Assembly (NCBI GenBank): GCA_963204815.1
Contig: CAUJHQ010000021.1
Coordinates: 1-37,936, forward strand
Reading direction: 5' to 3'
DNA from: Pseudomonadota bacterium
GTDB lineage: Bacteria; Pseudomonadota; Gammaproteobacteria; Burkholderiales; Burkholderiaceae_C
Length of the DNA stretch: 37,936 nt
Each line of letters opens with the position of its first letter. Within the stretch, counting starts at the first letter, position 1. Below are positions 1 to 15,044 of the stretch, one piece after another. A program made the translations under genes and the position numbers. The notes beneath the pieces are model-generated. The model was given only the letters and a program-made list of their open reading frames with translations, searched no databases and was not told where the DNA came from.

Positions 1-12
1 GGACGCAGCAGG

Positions 13-498
13 TCAACGCGGCGGCAGGAGCCGCAGGTGCACAGCGTCGACAGCGGCCGGGCCGGTCGACACCCGCCAGGATCCGACACCCCGTTCGGCC
101 AGCAGGTTACGCAGGGTGGCCAGACGCACCGGCGCGGCGGGCCCGGGTGCGCCCGTCTGCAGCCGGGCCGCGGGTTGCCGCCTGAGGCTTTGGGACAACT
201 TGTCGAGCACCGCCAGCAATGGACGCTTCGGCTGCTCTGATTCGAACGCATGCCTCATGGGCACCACCACCAGGATGCTGCCGCCACCTTCCTCGGTCAC
301 GGCGACCGGCGTGCCTGCGAAGAGCTCGTTCAGCCAACGGGCCTCGGCCTGGAGCGGGCCGGGTGGCGTCGACGGGCGCGGGGACGGGCTGGCCGCAGAC
401 ACCACGGCCGGCGAGTCGCCCCCCGTCGTCGCAGGCGTGGCAGCGCAGCCGGCCAGGGCGGCCAGGCAGGCGAGACACAGCCAGTGGATGGGTCGCAT
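13..498 (-). CDS. Small lipoprotein, possible divergent OmpA-like C-terminal domain
   Basis: Predicted 161-aa outer-membrane-type lipoprotein. The N-terminus has a short hydrophobic signal ending in a lipobox (LAGC, lipidated Cys18), followed by a Ala/Pro/Ser-rich linker to about residue 50. Residues 70-160 resemble a diverged OmpA-like fold: a VVVP strand, a Phe turn, a helix rich in Leu, and a final segment with LRNLLAERGVGSWRVSTG, like the Ra..v...L...Gv...r....G signature. The normal peptidoglycan-binding Asp/Arg pair is not clear, so binding is unproven. The ATG at 498 is chosen because it directly precedes the signal; a GTG at 510 would add four residues, and much longer forms run into the metH control region. 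It is divergent from metH. Confidence 0.6.
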   Translation of the reverse strand: MRPIHWLCLACLAALAGCAATPATTGGDSPAVVSAASPSPRPSTPPGPLQAEARWLNELFAGTPVAVTEEGGGSILVVVPMRHAFESEQPKRPLLAVLDKLSQSLRRQPAARLQTGAPGPAAPVRLATLRNLLAERGVGSWRVSTGPAAVDAVHLRLLPPR

Positions 499-763
499 GC
501 TGCATTGCACCCGCTGACGCGGTCCTGCCGACGCGCAGCGTGTAACCGTCGTCAGCAGTTGTAGTGCCGCCGGACGCGTAAAATCATCCTCTCTTCCGAG
601 GAGCGTTGCGACGAGGGCTACCGGCCCCCGCCAGGCTCGGAACGAACGGGCCGCCCGGCGTGGCCCGAAGCAACGGCGCTCACCCGGCTGCTGCCCGGCT
701 GCCACGGGTGGGCCGTGGAGGGGGTGCACCGGTTGCAGTTCCGCTGACCGACCCGCGCCCGCC
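499..763. other. Divergent spacer between lipoprotein gene and metH
   Basis: This 265-bp spacer carries the SAH riboswitch (594-683). A TAAAAT hexamer at 579-584 would place a transcription start near 591, just before the aptamer; no good -35 is visible at normal spacing. After the aptamer come two tandem CCCGGCTGC copies (683-691 and 694-702) and a possible hairpin with arms CACCCG (681-686) and CGGGTG (705-710), which touches the last base of the aptamer pseudoknot. No further gene is seen here. Confidence 0.5.
594..683 (+). ncRNA. S-adenosylhomocysteine (SAH) riboswitch
   Basis: Recognised by the conserved core of the SAH aptamer: CCGAGGAGCGTTGCGAC, then CCAGGCTCGG, then CAACGGCGCTCA. P1 pairs CCGAG (596-600) with CTCGG (636-640). 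An internal stem pairs GGGC (615-618) with GCCC (624-627). A variable hairpin pairs CGGGCC (647-652) with GGCCCG (662-667). The pseudoknot pairs GAGCG (601-605) with CGCTC (677-681), extended by GTTG (605-608) with CAAC (671-674). The class is known in proteobacteria upstream of ahcY, metH and metE and turns expression on when SAH accumulates, which fits the metH gene downstream. No intrinsic terminator is visible, so control of translation or RNA access is more likely. Confidence 0.9.
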
Positions 764-3508
<2,745 letters not shown>

Positions 3509-3618
3509 TCAAGAGTCGTGAGCGGCCGTAAGGCTGGCGCGACATGTGACTTGATTGGCAATGCGCGGCACCCGGCCGCGCCAAGAATCGGCCCCTGTCC
3601 GAAGCGGGAGGCCCTGTC

Positions 3619-5337
3619 TTGAGAACCCCACGAACGCTGGCGGCCACGGTGCGCCGTCTGCTGCCCTGGCTGGCCGCCGCCGTGCTCGCCGCCTGCGGCG
3701 GCAGCAATTCCGGCGAACCCGCCGCCGCGCCCGAGACGCCGGCCACGCGCGACGAAGCCGCGCGCTTCCTCACGCAGGCCAGCTTCGGCCCCACCGAGGC
3801 CGACATCGACCGCGTGATGGCCGTCGGCTACCGCGCCTGGATCGACGAGCAGCTGGCGCTGCCCGCCACCTCGCACCGCGCCACCTGGGAGGCCACCGAC
3901 ACGGCGCTGAAGGCCACCGGCAGCGCCGCCGGCCAGGACCAGGTCTTCGAGACGTTCTGGAAGCAGGCCGTCACCGGCCCCGACCAGTTGCGCCAGCGCG
4001 TGGCCTTCGCGCTGTCGCAGATCTTCGTGATCTCGATGGTCGACGGCAACGTCGGCGACAACCCGCGCGCCGTCGCGGCCTGGATGGACATGCTCGGCAG
4101 CGATGGCCTGGGCACCTACCGGCAGCTGCTGGAGTCGGTGTCGCGCCACCCGATGATGGGCTACTACCTTTCGCACCTGCGCAACCAGAAGGCCGATGCA
4201 CGCACCGGCCGGGTGCCCGACGAAAACTACGCGCGCGAAGTGATGCAGCTGTTCTCCGTCGGCCTCGTCGAGCTCAACGAGGACGGCAGCGCGAAGGGCG
4301 GCGACACCTACACGCCGGCCGACATCGCCGGCCTCGCGAAGGTGTTCACCGGCTGGAGCTGGTCGTGCCCCGACTGGCCCGACAACGGCTGCTTCTTCAA
4401 CGGCCAGGTCTCCGGCGTGAGCGACCCCGACCGCAGCTTCAAGCCGATGCTGGGCTACGCGCAGTACCACAGCACCGAGGCCAAGACCTTCCTGGGCACG
4501 ACCATCGCCGCGCAGACCTCGTCCGACCCCGCGGGCAGCCTGGCGGCGGCGCTCGATGCCATCGCGGCGCACCCCAACGTCGGGCCCTTCATCGGCCGCC
4601 AGCTGATCCAGCGCCTGGTGACCAGCAACCCCAGCCCCGAGTACGTGGCCGCGGTGTCGCGCGCGTTCGCGAACAACGGCAGCGGCGTGCGCGGCGACCT
4701 GAAGGCGGTGGTCGCGGCCGTGCTGATGCACCCCGAGGCACGCCGCCAGAGCGACACCGCCGGCAAGGTGCGCGAACCGGTGCTGCGCCTGTCGGCGCTG
4801 CTGCGCGCATTCCCCTACGCGTCGGAAACCGGCCGCTGGCGTGTCGGCAACACCGACAACCCCGCCACCTCGCTCGGCCAGACGCCGCTGCGCTCGCCCT
4901 CGGTCTTCAACTTCTACCGGCCGGGCTACGTGGCACCGGGCACCGCGTCCGGCAATGCCGGCCTGGTGGCGCCGGAACTGCAGATCGCCCACGAAACCAG
5001 TGCCGCCGGCTACGTCAACTACCTGCGCGACGCGCTCAGCTTCGGCATCGGTGCCACCAACACGACGTCGAACCGGCGCGACGTGCAGGCCGACTTCTCC
5101 GCCGAGCTCGCGCTCGCCGACCAGCCCGCCGCGCTGGTCGACCGCGTCGCCGGCAAGCTCGCCTACGGCGGCGCAGGCACGGCGCTGAAGACCGAGATCG
5201 CGGACGCGATCGCGAAGATCGCGATCCCGGCCGCCACCGGCAGCAACCAGGCGCAGATCGACACCGCCAAGCGCAATCGCGTGAACGCCGCGATCCTGCT
5301 CGTGCTGGCCTCCCCCGAATTCCTGGTGCAGAAATGA
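3619..5337 (+). CDS. DUF1800 family lipoprotein
   Basis: Predicted 572-aa exported lipoprotein of the DUF1800 family; the biochemical role of the family is not established. The TTG start is supported by a strong GGGAGG (3606-3611) seven bases upstream and by the signal it opens: basic N-terminus, hydrophobic stretch and lipobox LAAC with lipidated Cys26. Family features include the early ARFLTQASFGPT segment, the ENYAREVMQLFSVGL motif around residue 205, and SPSVFNFYRPGYVAPG near residue 430. It overlaps the DUF1501 gene by ATGA, and this pairing is common in bacteria, suggesting that the two products act together outside the cytoplasmic membrane. ATG-starting alternatives would lose the signal. 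Confidence 0.9.
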   Translation: MRTPRTLAATVRRLLPWLAAAVLAACGGSNSGEPAAAPETPATRDEAARFLTQASFGPTEADIDRVMAVGYRAWIDEQLALPATSHRATWEATDTALKATGSAAGQDQVFETFWKQAVTGPDQLRQRVAFALSQIFVISMVDGNVGDNPRAVAAWMDMLGSDGLGTYRQLLESVSRHPMMGYYLSHLRNQKADARTGRVPDENYAREVMQLFSVGLVELNEDGSAKGGDTYTPADIAGLAKVFTGWSWSCPDWPDNGCFFNGQVSGVSDPDRSFKPMLGYAQYHSTEAKTFLGTTIAAQTSSDPAGSLAAALDAIAAHPNVGPFIGRQLIQRLVTSNPSPEYVAAVSRAFANNGSGVRGDLKAVVAAVLMHPEARRQSDTAGKVREPVLRLSALLRAFPYASETGRWRVGNTDNPATSLGQTPLRSPSVFNFYRPGYVAPGTASGNAGLVAPELQIAHETSAAGYVNYLRDALSFGIGATNTTSNRRDVQADFSAELALADQPAALVDRVAGKLAYGGAGTALKTEIADAIAKIAIPAATGSNQAQIDTAKRNRVNAAILLVLASPEFLVQK

Positions 5338-6882
5338 CCCACCCCGCCTCGCACTCCGCCTCGCGTCGACTCTTTCTGCAGCAGGCCGCCTGGCTGGGCG
5401 GCGTCGCCGGCGCCGGCGCGCCGCTGGCGCTGAACCTGCTGGCCGCCGGCCATGCCGCGGCGCAGGGCGCGCCCGACTACAAGGCCCTGGTGTGCCTGTT
5501 CCTGTTCGGCGGCAACGACACCTACAACATGGTGCTGCCGACCGACAGCGCCAGCTTCGCGGCCTACACCACCACGCGCAACCAGGCGCCGGATTCGATC
5601 GCGCTGCTGGCGCCGGGCACGGCCCCCACCCCCGGCGCGGCCGCGGGCTCGCCGGCGCGGCTGGGCGGCGTGCTGCCGATCGCGCCGCTGAACGCGCAGG
5701 GCCGCACGTTCGCACTGCACCCGCTGATGGGCACGTTGCAGTCGATGTTCGACACCGACAAGCGGCTTGCCATCGTGCCCAACGTGGGCCCGCTGGTGCT
5801 GCCGACGTCGAAGCTGCAGTACGGCCAGAGCTCGCACCCGAAGCCCAAGAGCCTGTACTCGCACAACGACCAGCAGAACACCTGGCAGGCGCTGGCGCCG
5901 GAAGGCGCCACGTTGGGCTGGGGCGGGCGCATGGCCGACGTCATCGCCGCCGGCAACACGAACGCGGTGTTCACCAGCGTCTCGGCAGCCGGCAACGCGG
6001 TCTGGCTGGCCGGCCAGTCGGTGCGCCAGTACCAGGTGGGCAGCAACGGCGCGGTGCGCCTGGGCGTCGACGCGAACGGCCGCGTGTTCGGCTCCGCCGA
6101 TGTCGGCGCGGCGCTGCAGCGCATCGCGTCCGGCACGCGCGGCAGCCACCTGCTCGAAGCCGACATGGCCGCCGTGGCGCGGCGCTCGATCGACGCCGAG
6201 GTGCTGCTGCGCAATGCGCTGCGCCCCGCCAGCGACGCGCCCTTCGGCACACTGCCGCCGACCGGCAACTACAACGCCAACAACGACCCCAAGCTGCTGT
6301 ATCCGAATCCGCTGAACGGCACCAACGCCTTCAACTCGCTGGCGCAGCAGTTCCAGGTCGTGGCCCGCATGATCGACGCCGGCATGCGCGGCGCCACCGG
6401 CGCGAAGCGGCAGGTGTTCTTCGTCAGCCTGGGCGGCTTCGACAGCCACGACTTCCAGAACCGCAACCACGCCGACCTGATGGCGCGCGTGGCGCACGCG
6501 CTGCGCTACTTCGACACCTCGCTCGGTGCACTCGGCGCGCAAGGCCTCGTCACCACCTTCACCGCCAGCGACTTCGGCCGCACCTTCACGAGCAACGGCG
6601 ACGGCACCGACCATGGCTGGGGCGCACACCACCTCGTGATGGGCGGCGCCGTGAAGGGCGGCGACCTCTACGGCAACTTCCCGGTGCTGGGCACGAAGAA
6701 CACGAACAACAACAACTTCGACTCGAGCCCGAACCAGCTCGGCAACGGCGCGCTGCTGCCCGAGACCTCGGTCGACCAGCTCGGCGCCACGCTCGGGCGC
6801 TGGTTCGGCCTGTCCGACGGCCAGCTCGCCGATATCTTCCCGAACCTGGCGAACTTCGACGCCGCGAAGCGCGACCTCGGCT

Positions 6883-6893
<11 letters not shown>
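5334..6893 (+). CDS. DUF1501 family protein, Tat-exported
   Basis: Predicted 519-aa DUF1501 protein. The N-terminus carries a twin-arginine signal (SRRLFLQ with Arg11-Arg12, then a weakly hydrophobic Ala/Gly/Leu stretch ending near AAAQG), so it is probably exported folded. The family is distantly related to the alkaline phosphatase/sulfatase fold, and segments such as LFLFGGNDTYNMV, VSLGGFDSHDFQNRNH and DFGRTFTSNGDGTDHGWG supply the Asp/His residues typical of a metal site; the substrate is unknown. The start overlaps the DUF1800 stop by four bases, indicating translational coupling. The 3' end overlaps the convergent comM gene by 11 bp. Confidence 0.9.
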
Positions 6894-9089
<2,196 letters not shown>

Positions 9090-9115
9090 GCGCGCCAACA
9101 CAAGAGATGACCACC

Positions 9116-10597
9116 ATGAAGAAACTCTTCACGATCCTGGCCCTGGGCATCGCGCTCCTGGGCTTCGGCGGCGCCGGGTTCGCGCAAGACGCGGCAGCCT
9201 CCGCTGCAGCGGCCGCTTCGGCCGCGGCCCCGGCGGTGGAAGCCGCCTCCGCCGCCGCGGCGGCAGCCCCCGTGCCCAACAAGGGCGACGTCGCCTGGAT
9301 GATGGTGGCGACGCTGCTCGTCATCATGATGGCGATCCCCGGCCTGGCGCTGTTCTACGGCGGCCTGGTGCGCAGCAAGAACATGCTGTCGGTGCTGATG
9401 CAGGTGTTCGTCACCTTCTCGCTGATCACCGTGCTGTGGGTGGTGTACGGCTACAGCCTGGCGTTCACCGAGGGCAACGCGTTCATCGGCGGCTTCGACC
9501 GGCTGTTCCTGAAGGGCGTCTTCGACCCCGCCACCGGCACCTTCGCGATGGGGGCCACCTTCAGCAAGGGCGTGGTGATCCCGGAGATCGTGTTCGTCGC
9601 CTTCCAGGCCACCTTCGCGGCCATCACCTGCGGCCTGATCGTCGGCGCCTTCGCCGAGCGCATGAAGTTCAGCGCGGTGCTGATGTTCATGGTGCTGTGG
9701 TTCACGTTCAGCTATGCGCCGATCGCGCACATGGTCTGGTTCTGGATGGGCCCGGACGCGTACAGCGGCAAGGAAGTCGTCGACGCGATGAACGGCAAGG
9801 CCGGCCTGATCTGGCAGTGGGGCGCACTCGACTTCGCCGGCGGCACCGTCGTGCACATCAACGCCGCCGTGGCGGGCCTGGTGGGCGCGTACATGATCGG
9901 CAAGCGGGTGGGCTACGGCAAGGAGTCGATGGCGCCGCACAGCCTGACGCTGACCATGGTCGGCGCCTCGCTGCTGTGGGTGGGCTGGTTCGGCTTCAAC
10001 GCCGGTTCGGCGCTCGAGGCCGGCAACAGCGCCGCGCTCGCCTTCCTGAACACCTTCTCGGCCACCGCCTGCGCGGTGCTGGCCTGGTGCGCCGGTGAAG
10101 CGCTGATGAAGGGCAAGGCCTCGATGCTGGGTGCCGCCTCGGGCGCCGTCGCCGGCCTCGTCGCGATCACGCCGGCCGCCGGCAACGTGGGGATCGTCGG
10201 CGCGCTGGTGATCGGCGCGGTCGCCGGCTTCGCCTGCCTGTGGGGCGTCAACGGCCTGAAGAAGATGCTCGGCGCGGACGACTCGCTCGACGTCTTCGGC
10301 GTGCACGGCGTCGGCGGCATCGTCGGCGCGCTGCTGACCGGCGTGTTCAACACGCAGGCGCTCGGCGGCCCGGGCCTCGTGACCGACTGGGTCACCGCCT
10401 CCGTGGGCAGCAACCCGATCTTCGACCAGGTGCTGATCCAGGCGAAGGCCGTGGCGCTGACGGTGGTCTGGTCGGGCGTCGTCTCGCTGATCGCGTACAA
10501 GATCGTCGACATGACGATCGGCCTGCGCGTGCCGGAAGACGAGGAGCGCGAAGGCCTGGACATCACGTCACACGGCGAAACCGCGTACAACAAGTAA
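9116..10597 (+). CDS. amtB: Ammonium transporter AmtB with cleavable signal and Ala-rich linker
   Basis: Trimeric ammonium channel of the inner membrane, 493 aa. A signal peptide (MKKLFTILALGIALLGFGGAGFA) is followed by an unusual Ala-rich linker (about residues 25-55) before eleven membrane helices beginning with GDVAWMMVATLLVIMM. The channel signature includes FQATFAAITCGLIVGAFAERMKF and WGALDFAGGTVVHINAAVAG. The twin pore histidines are His247 (VVHINA) and His397 (FGVHGVGG). I choose ATG 9116, eight bases after AAGAGA; ATG 9107 would add three residues. It is cotranscribed with glnK and followed by a strong terminator. Confidence 0.95.
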   Translation: MKKLFTILALGIALLGFGGAGFAQDAAASAAAAASAAAPAVEAASAAAAAAPVPNKGDVAWMMVATLLVIMMAIPGLALFYGGLVRSKNMLSVLMQVFVTFSLITVLWVVYGYSLAFTEGNAFIGGFDRLFLKGVFDPATGTFAMGATFSKGVVIPEIVFVAFQATFAAITCGLIVGAFAERMKFSAVLMFMVLWFTFSYAPIAHMVWFWMGPDAYSGKEVVDAMNGKAGLIWQWGALDFAGGTVVHINAAVAGLVGAYMIGKRVGYGKESMAPHSLTLTMVGASLLWVGWFGFNAGSALEAGNSAALAFLNTFSATACAVLAWCAGEALMKGKASMLGAASGAVAGLVAITPAAGNVGIVGALVIGAVAGFACLWGVNGLKKMLGADDSLDVFGVHGVGGIVGALLTGVFNTQALGGPGLVTDWVTASVGSNPIFDQVLIQAKAVALTVVWSGVVSLIAYKIVDMTIGLRVPEDEEREGLDITSHGETAYNK

Positions 10598-10632
10598 GCG
10601 GGCGGGCGGCGCAGGCCGCCGCCCCGCACGGA

Positions 10633-10661
10633 CGCGCGACTCCGGTCGCGCGTTTTTCTTT
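10633..10661 (+). terminator. Intrinsic terminator after amtB
   Basis: Perfect 8-bp stem CGCGCGAC (10633-10640) / GTCGCGCG (10645-10652) with a TCCG loop, followed by TTTTTCTTT. It separates the nitrogen module from gshA. Confidence 0.92.
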
Positions 10662-10670
10662 GCGCCTCTC

Positions 10671-10676
10671 TAGAAT
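10671..10676 (+). promoter_or_regulatory. -10 element of gshA, probably leaderless
   Basis: TAGAAT lies exactly six bases before the gshA ATG (10683), so transcription would start at or beside the start codon. No Shine-Dalgarno sequence is present and no clear -35 is visible; the upstream side is occupied by the amtB terminator. Confidence 0.5.
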
Positions 10677-10682
10677 CGACGC

Positions 10683-11954
10683 ATGGTTCCCCACCTCATC
10701 ACCGCGCTCACCGGCCCCATCAACGAACTCGAGGCGCGCATCCTCGACTCGATGCCGGCCATCGAACGCTGGTTCCGGCTCGAATGGATGGAGCACACGC
10801 CGCCGTTCTATACCTCGGTGGACCTGCGCAACGCCGGCTTCAAGCTCGCGCCGGTGGACACCAACCTGTTCCCCGGCGGCTTCAACAACCTGACCCCAGA
10901 GATGCTGCCGCTGGCGGTGCAGGCGGCGATGGCGGCGATCGAGAAGATCTGCCCCGAGGCGAAGAACCTGCTGCTGATCCCCGAGCGGCACACGCGCAAC
11001 ACCTTCTACCTGACGAGCCTGCAGCGGCTGATCCAGGTCTTCACGCAGGCCGGCCTGAACGTGCGCCTGGGCTCGCTCGACCCCGCGCTGAAGGCGCCGG
11101 CGCAGCTGGCCCTGCCCGACGGCAGCGAACTCGCCGTCGAGCCGCTCGTGCGCACGCGCGGCCGCCTCGGGTTGAAGGACTTCGACCCCTGCACGATCCT
11201 GCTCAACAACGACCTCTCCGACGGCATCCCGAAGGTGCTGGAAGACCTGCACCAGCAATACCTGCTGCCGCCGCTGCACGCCGGCTGGGCGGTGCGGCGC
11301 AAGAGCCGCCACTTCCAGAGCTACGAGGAAGTGGCGAAGAAGTTCGCCAAGCTGCTGGGCATGGACCCGTGGCTCATCAACCCGATGTACGGCCAGTGCG
11401 GCAACGTCGACTTCCGCGCCGCCGGCGGGCTCGAGTGCGTGCAGGGCCATGTCGAGACGCTGCTCGCCAAGATCCGCCGCAAGTACAAGGAATACGGCAT
11501 CGGCGAGAAGCCCTTCGTCGTCGTCAAGCCCGACCGCAGCGCCGACGGCATGGGCATCGTCACCGTGCGCGACCCGAAGGAACTCGAGGCGCTCGCCGAC
11601 CGCCTACGCGACGTGCCGGCCGGCGAGGTCATCATCCAGGAAGGCGTGCCGACCTACGAGCGCATCAACGACGCCGTGGCCGAGCCGGTGGTCTACATGA
11701 TCGACCGCTACGTCGTCGGCGGCTTCTACCGCGTGCACGCCGAGCGCGGCATCGACGAGAACCTGAACGCCCCCGGCTCCAGCTACGTGCCGCTGGCCTT
11801 CGCCGAAAGCCACCACCTGCCGCGCCCCGGCGCCAAGCCGGGTGCGAGCGCGCCCAACCGCTTCTACATGTACGGCGTGATCGGCCGCCTCGCCATGCTG
11901 GCGGCCGCCTACGAGCTCGAAGCCACCGACCCCGAAGCCGAGATCTACGAGTAG
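10683..11954 (+). CDS. gshA: Glutamate-cysteine ligase, beta/gammaproteobacterial GshA type (TIGR02049-like)
   Basis: Catalyses ATP-dependent joining of glutamate and cysteine, the first step of glutathione synthesis. The 423-aa protein belongs to the gshA family first noted in Acidithiobacillus and Burkholderiales, not to the E. coli GshA family. Telling segments are [29 protein letters not shown] (cut here from a longer block at 40-70), [17 protein letters not shown] and the ATP-grasp-like [18 protein letters not shown] near residue 277. The start [17 protein letters not shown] is typical. It opens a run with kup, benE, gshB and a DUF4243 gene. gshB, the second glutathione gene, is three genes downstream. 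Confidence 0.92.
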   Translation: MVPHLITALTGPINELEARILDSMPAIERWFRLEWMEHTPPFYTSVDLRNAGFKLAPVDTNLFPGGFNNLTPEMLPLAVQAAMAAIEKICPEAKNLLLIPERHTRNTFYLTSLQRLIQVFTQAGLNVRLGSLDPALKAPAQLALPDGSELAVEPLVRTRGRLGLKDFDPCTILLNNDLSDGIPKVLEDLHQQYLLPPLHAGWAVRRKSRHFQSYEEVAKKFAKLLGMDPWLINPMYGQCGNVDFRAAGGLECVQGHVETLLAKIRRKYKEYGIGEKPFVVVKPDRSADGMGIVTVRDPKELEALADRLRDVPAGEVIIQEGVPTYERINDAVAEPVVYMIDRYVVGGFYRVHAERGIDENLNAPGSSYVPLAFAESHHLPRPGAKPGASAPNRFYMYGVIGRLAMLAAAYELEATDPEAEIYE

Positions 11955-11971
11955 GGCCGCGGCCCGCCGCC

Positions 11972-13855
11972 GTGAGCTCCGCCAACGCACCCAAGGGCCC
12001 CGCTGCGCTGGCGGTGCTCACGCTCGCCGCGCTGGGCGTCGTCTACGGCGACATCGGCACCAGCCCGCTGTATGCGCTGAAGGAGGTGTTCCACGCCGGC
12101 CACGTGGCACCGACGCGCGCGAACATCCTCGGCGTGCTGTCGCTGATCTTCTGGACGATGACGACCGTCGTCTCGCTGAAGTACGTGCTGCTGATCCTGC
12201 GCGCCGACAACAACGGCGAAGGCGGCCTGATCGCGATGCTGGCGCTGGCGACCACCGCCGTCGCCGGCCGGCCCGAACTGCGCCGCGTGCTGCTGGTGGT
12301 GGGCATGTTCGGCACTGCCATCTTCTACGGCGACGGCGTCATCACGCCGGCGATCTCGGTGCTGTCGGCGGTGGAGGGGCTGGAGATCGTCGCGCCGGGG
12401 CTGGAACGCTTCGTCGTGCCGATCACGCTCGTCGTGCTGACCGCGCTGTTCGCGGCGCAGCGCTTCGGCACCGGCGGCATCGGCAAGGCCTTCGGGCCGG
12501 TGACGCTGGTGTGGTTCGCGGCGCTCATCGCGCTCGGCCTGCCGCAGGTGGTGGAGCACCCGGGCGTGCTGGTCGCGCTGTCGCCCGTGCACGCGATCGG
12601 CTTCTTCGGCCGCGAGCCGCTGGTGGCCTTCATCGCGCTCGGCGCCGTCGTGCTGTGCGTCACCGGCGGCGAGGCGCTGTACGCCGACATGGGGCACTTC
12701 GGCCGGCGGCCGATCCGCATCGCCTGGTACGGACTCGTGATGCCGGCGCTGGTGGTGAACTACTTCGGTCAGGGCGCGCTGCTGCTGGAAGACCCGACCG
12801 CGGTCGAGAACCCGTTCTACCTGCTGGCGCCGGCGTGGGCGCGGCTGCCGCTGGAGCTGCTGGCGACCGCAGCGACCGTGATCGCCTCGCAGGCGCTGAT
12901 CACGGCGGCGTTCTCGGTCACGAAGCAGGCGATCCAGCTCGGCATCCTGCCGCGCATGCGCGTGCTGCACACCAGCGTGAAGGACACCGGCCAGATCTAC
13001 GTGCCCTTCGTGAACTGGGGCCTGTACGTCTTCATCGTGCTCGCGGTGGCGCTGTTCGGCAGCAGCAGCAAGCTCGCTTCGGCCTACGGCATCGCCGTCA
13101 CGCTGGACATGACGATCACGACGATCATGACCTTCTACGTCATCCGCTACGGCTGGAAGTACCCGCTGCCGCTGTGCCTGCTGGCGACCGGGTTCTTCTT
13201 CGTCATCGACATCACCTTCTTCGCGTCGAACATGCTCAAGCTGTTCGCCGGCGGCTGGTTCCCGATCGTCATCGGCATCGGCATGTTCACGCTGATGCTG
13301 ACCTGGATGCAGGGCCGCAAGCTGGTGGCCGCGCGCCTGCGCGACGAGGCGATCGACCTCGAAGGCTTCCTCGAGGCGGTGTTCGTCAGCCCGCCGGTGC
13401 GCGTGCCCGGCACCGCGGTGTTCCTGGCCGCCGAGGCCGGGCTGACGCCGAATGCGCTGATGCACAACCTCAAGCACAACAAGGTGCTGCACGAGCACAA
13501 CCTGTTCGTCAGCGTGCGCCACCACGAGGTGCCGTGGATCGGCTTCGACGAGCGCATCGAGATGCAGCCGCTCGGCCACGACTGCTGGCAGGTGACGCTG
13601 CACTTCGGCTTCAAGAACGACCCCGACGTGCCCGAGGCACTGAAGCTGCTGGAAGGCCGCGGCGTGCCGCTCGAGGAGATGGAAACGAGCTACTTCCTGA
13701 GCCGCGACACCGTCATCCCCACCTTCGGCGGCGGCATGGCGCTGTGGCGCGAGAAGCTCTTCGCGAGCATGCACCGCAACGCATCGGCAGCGGCGGACTT
13801 CCTGAACCTGCCGACCAACCGCATCGTCGAGCTGGGCTCGAAGGTCGAGATCTGA
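11972..13855 (+). CDS. kup: Low-affinity potassium transporter Kup
   Basis: K+ uptake permease (K+/H+ symport) of the KUP/HAK family, inner membrane, 627 aa (E. coli 622). The N-terminal helix has the family signature [18 protein letters not shown], followed by [27 protein letters not shown] and [17 protein letters not shown]. About twelve membrane helices extend to residue 450 and a cytosolic C-terminal domain follows. The GTG start at 11972 is the first plausible one before the signature and lies 17 bp after gshA; its ribosome-binding site is poor, so coupling to gshA translation is likely. The spacing to benE is only four bases. Confidence 0.95.
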   Translation: MSSANAPKGPAALAVLTLAALGVVYGDIGTSPLYALKEVFHAGHVAPTRANILGVLSLIFWTMTTVVSLKYVLLILRADNNGEGGLIAMLALATTAVAGRPELRRVLLVVGMFGTAIFYGDGVITPAISVLSAVEGLEIVAPGLERFVVPITLVVLTALFAAQRFGTGGIGKAFGPVTLVWFAALIALGLPQVVEHPGVLVALSPVHAIGFFGREPLVAFIALGAVVLCVTGGEALYADMGHFGRRPIRIAWYGLVMPALVVNYFGQGALLLEDPTAVENPFYLLAPAWARLPLELLATAATVIASQALITAAFSVTKQAIQLGILPRMRVLHTSVKDTGQIYVPFVNWGLYVFIVLAVALFGSSSKLASAYGIAVTLDMTITTIMTFYVIRYGWKYPLPLCLLATGFFFVIDITFFASNMLKLFAGGWFPIVIGIGMFTLMLTWMQGRKLVAARLRDEAIDLEGFLEAVFVSPPVRVPGTAVFLAAEAGLTPNALMHNLKHNKVLHEHNLFVSVRHHEVPWIGFDERIEMQPLGHDCWQVTLHFGFKNDPDVPEALKLLEGRGVPLEEMETSYFLSRDTVIPTFGGGMALWREKLFASMHRNASAAADFLNLPTNRIVELGSKVEI

Positions 13856-13859
13856 ATCC

Positions 13860-15035
13860 GTGCTGAAGGCCGTGCTGCGCGACCTCTCGCTGCCCGCCGT
13901 GGTGGCCGGCTTCGTGGCCGTGCTGGTGGGCTTCACGAGCTCGGTCGTCATCGTCTTCCAGGCCGCGGCCGCGCTCGGCGCCACGCCGGCGCAGGCGGTG
14001 TCGTGGATGTGGGCGCTGGGCCTGGGCATGGGGCTCACCAGCGCGGGCTTGAGCCTGGCCTACCGGCAGCCCGTGCTGACCGCGTGGTCGACGCCGGGCG
14101 CGGCGCTGCTCGTCACCGCCGGCGCCGGCGTGCCGATGTCCGAGGGCGTGGGCGCTTTCGTCGTCTGCGCCGCGCTGATCACCGTGGCCGGCGCCAGCGG
14201 CCTCTTCGCGCGCGTGATGGACCGCATCCCGCAGGCGCTGGCGGCGGCGCTGCTGGCCGGCGTGCTGGCGCGCTTCGCGTTCGACGCCTTCGTGTCGCTG
14301 CAGCGCGAGTTCGCCCTCGTCTTCACGATGCTGCTGGCCTACCTGCTGGGCCGACGCCTGTGGCCGCGCTACGCGGTGCCGGGCGTGCTGGCGGCGGGCA
14401 TCGCGGTGGCCGCGCTGCACGGGCAGATCGCGCTCGGCGGCGTGCAGTGGCAGTGGGCGGTGCCGGTGTTCACGATGCCGCGCTTCACGCTCGCCGCCAC
14501 CATCGGCATCGCGATCCCGCTCTTCATCGTGACGATGGCCTCGCAGAACCTGCCCGGCGTGGCGGCGCAGCGCGCCAACGGCTACACGACGCCGGTGTCG
14601 CCGGTGATCACCACCACCGGCCTCGCCAGCCTGGTGCTGGCGCCCTTCGGCGGCTACGCGCTGAACCTGGCCGCGATCACGGCGGCCATCTGCATGGGGC
14701 GCGAGGCGCACGAGGACCCGGCCCGGCGCTACATGGCCGCGGTGATGGCGGGGCTCTTCTACATCGTGATGGGGCTGCTGGGCGGCGCCGTCGTCGGCCT
14801 CATCGCCGCGTTCCCGAAGGCGCTGGTGCTGGCGGTGGCTGGCTTCGCGCTGCTGGGCACCATCGGCAGCGGGCTGGCGACGGCGATGAAGGACGAAAAG
14901 AGCCGCGAGGCCGCGCTGATCACCTTCCTCGTCACCGCCAGCGGCCTCGTGCTGTGGGGCGTGGGCTCGGCCTTCTGGGGCGTCGTGGCCGGCAGCCTCG
15001 CGCTCGCTGTGCAACACTGGCGGCCGACCCGCTGA
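13860..15035 (+). CDS. benE: BenE family benzoate/H+ symporter-like permease
   Basis: Predicted 391-aa inner-membrane transporter of the BenE family, related to the NCS2/SulP fold, with about eleven to twelve helices. Recognisable parts are the N-terminal LPAVVAGFVAVLVGFTSSVVIVFQAA, the AYRQPVLTAWSTPGAALL segment, and ASQNLPGVAAQRANGYTTP in the central region. BenE of Acinetobacter carries benzoate, but no aromatic catabolic genes are present here, so the substrate is open. The start is GTG at 13860, four bases after the kup stop, which implies coupling. It is an odd member of a run otherwise about glutathione and potassium. Confidence 0.85.
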   Translation: MLKAVLRDLSLPAVVAGFVAVLVGFTSSVVIVFQAAAALGATPAQAVSWMWALGLGMGLTSAGLSLAYRQPVLTAWSTPGAALLVTAGAGVPMSEGVGAFVVCAALITVAGASGLFARVMDRIPQALAAALLAGVLARFAFDAFVSLQREFALVFTMLLAYLLGRRLWPRYAVPGVLAAGIAVAALHGQIALGGVQWQWAVPVFTMPRFTLAATIGIAIPLFIVTMASQNLPGVAAQRANGYTTPVSPVITTTGLASLVLAPFGGYALNLAAITAAICMGREAHEDPARRYMAAVMAGLFYIVMGLLGGAVVGLIAAFPKALVLAVAGFALLGTIGSGLATAMKDEKSREAALITFLVTASGLVLWGVGSAFWGVVAGSLALAVQHWRPTR

Positions 15036-15044
15036 CCCGCCGCC

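Noticed and set aside
594..763. Cobalamin or SAM riboswitch upstream of metH
   Set aside because: The B12 box is absent, while the conserved SAH aptamer pieces and pseudoknot are all present.
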